Below, piece after piece: positions 62,470-64,000 of a stretch of 64,000 nucleotides of DNA. A program made the position numbers and the translations under genes. The first letter of the stretch is position 1. The number at the start of each line of letters is the position of its first letter. Source of the stretch: Hydractinia symbiolongicarpus (lineage: Eukaryota > Cnidaria > Hydrozoa > Anthoathecata > Hydractiniidae); assembly GCF_029227915.1 (NCBI RefSeq), contig NC_079879.1, forward strand, positions 3,286,001-3,350,000, in the 5' to 3' direction. The notes under the pieces are model-generated. The model was not told where the DNA came from. It did not search any database and worked only from the letters and a program-made list of their open reading frames with translations.

Positions 62470-63959
62470 ATGAGTGGTCATGTAATCAGTGAGTTGTTTC
62501 AACAAATTGTTCATTCAGAAGAAAGGATTAAGCAAAGATTTGAAGCTTTGAAAAAAGGTAAGAAAGTTGCTTGTTTATCATTTTGGTAACATGTTTCATT
62601 TAAAGTTATACTTATAGTATCACTATCACAAGGTCACTCTAATCAGTTAGCTTAGAAATGTGTATGCCATCCCTTCATGAGATTAAATTTCTATAATAGC
62701 CTGTCAAGTGACCAGACAAGTTTTTTCAGTGGTACAATTGTGCATACGAGCTCAAAAGTAATGTTGAATCTAAGGAACAGGATTGCTGTTGGTAAAATTT
62801 TACCCTAGTCTTTAAAATTTGTACTCTTTTCAACCACTCTTGTATGAAATAAGGCACATTGGCGGACAAGGCTGACCAAGGTTCATTAAGATATTTAATT
62901 TTTAATTAAATTTTCCCCTTTATTATATTGACACATAAAGTTGCAGTAAAATGAAAAGTGAAGTTAACGAGGCTCCTACTGTAGGTGTGTTTTGATCAGT
63001 TATATGCACGTAATTCAGGGTAAGGACACACTGTGCCTTTAAAGGCAAGTTACATACTTTTACCTCCCAACAGATCAGATTAGAATTGAAATATTTCTGT
63101 TCATGCAAAAAGACATTTCCTAAACGCCTAACCCAGAAATTTGTCTGGTATTTACCATTCCAGTTTGTTCCGAGTAACAGTTGAATTGAATTCAGCTTTT
63201 GATACTAATACTAGTCAGTGCTAAGGCAAAAAAATATGTAAGTGGAAATTCGACTTACGTAAGGGTTGCCTAATACATGCAGTGATATGGTACAATCATC
63301 AGAACTGTGTTTTATTCAGTGAATCAAAACATCCAAGATCATCAAGATAGATTGAGAGAAACTAAATATGAAGTTGAAGCTTTGCAAGGTAGTCTAAGCG
63401 TTCTCAATCACAAACTGGTGCAAGAAGAAATTGAATTGAAATGGCTTGCCATGAGGGAAACCATTTTAAAGGGACAAAAAGAAGAATCATGTAGAGAAAA
63501 TGCAGACTTACGAGAGTTAATAGTGAGGAAACTACTTTTTAATATTTTTTTAGGGTGTGCCAAAAGAACAAAAATATTTTAACAAAGATCTTACAAAAGT
63601 GTAGGAAACCTATATGGGGTGTGTTTTTTAAAAAAATTGAGCAAATTTTTTTGAATTCATGAATTCAATTTTAAAGATTTCGTTGAAAACAAATAATCAT
63701 TGATAATATTTTCAGATAAAATAAAAAAAGTAGTGAAAATTAATCCAAGAAAAGAAAGTACTATTAGCTCAGAAACTTTACTTAGTTGGGATGAAATAAA
63801 ACAGGTTTAATAAGTCATAGGATATTAAATTAAAAATTCTGTTATAAATTATTTTTTTTTTTTCAGCATGCTCAGGAATTTTTATTCATTTTTCTATCTT
63901 TAAATTTCATATCAAGGAGACCTGATTTTCCACACAAGAAACATAGAAATGGATTTTAA
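62470..63959 (+). CDS. Coiled-coil protein, possibly CCDC172-like (model incomplete)
   Basis: Exon 1 (62470-62557) starts MSGHVISELFQQIVHSEERI and splices in phase to exon 2 (63320-63522, VNQNIQDHQDRLRETKYEVE..., ENADLRELI). A third exon-like stretch (63716-63804, KKVVKINPRKESTISS...LLSWDEIKQ) has a good acceptor and donor. A last one (from about 63867, HAQEFLFIFLSLNF) runs to a TAA at 63957-63959. The protein is mostly heptad coiled coil. The start resembles the SLFQHIIFTEHQAEE start of CCDC172, a testis protein, but coiled coils match easily, so this is tentative. Exon 2 ends in phase 0 while exon 3 is open only with one extra base, so a micro-exon, another donor or an indel is needed. Confidence 0.45.
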
Positions 63960-64000
63960 TTGTATATCTCTACAGCTGGTTTTAAATGCGTGGCCCAGCA

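Overview
The window looks like AT-rich nuclear DNA of an early-branching animal. Genes have many short exons with GT-AG introns, polypyrimidine acceptors and many small transposon remnants. The proteins (metazoan-type SYCP1, BCCIP, ROMO1, DUSP11, a chimaerin-like SH2-C1 module) and the repeat style suggest a cnidarian, most likely a hydrozoan. That placement is inference; nothing in the window names the species. All exon models below were joined by hand by matching splice phases and comparing with remembered families. No search was run.

Layout, left to right: an intronless SH2-C1 gene running off the left edge (1-1213, -); SMC3 in 32 exons (1893-16113, +); a small three-exon CIMIP2/FAM166-like gene (17619-20233, +); SYCP1 in eight exons (22927-29806, -); a second CIMIP2/FAM166-like gene with three PGYxG modules (31781-33210, +, first exon not found); ROMO1 (34425-34720, -) head-to-head with DUSP11/PIR1 (35092-41375, +); a cholesterol-oxidase-like GMC oxidoreductase (43650-46844, -, first exon not found); a gene-poor stretch of about 9 kb with minisatellite and LINE debris; BCCIP (55756-61022, +); and a coiled-coil gene, possibly CCDC172-like, at the right edge (62470 onward, +).

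The genes do not form one pathway, but there is a theme. SMC3 (cohesin ring) and SYCP1 (synaptonemal complex transverse filament) both act on meiotic chromosome axes. BCCIP is linked to DNA repair and ribosome biogenesis. The two CIMIP2-like proteins, and possibly the CCDC172-like one, belong to cilia or sperm flagella. Whether this is more than chance would need synteny and germline expression data.

Mobile DNA is abundant and mostly intronic: a tRNA-derived SINE family (two full copies and a fragment), non-LTR retrotransposon 3' ends, several TIR/MITE-like elements, a dispersed repeat with an internal ~127-bp tandem array in two opposite-orientation copies, a ~51-bp minisatellite split by a LINE, and two interlocked inverted repeats in BCCIP intron 2. 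Two structured-RNA candidates stand out: a 28-bp hairpin of pre-miRNA size in BCCIP intron 2, and a degenerate hammerhead-ribozyme-like core downstream of SMC3.
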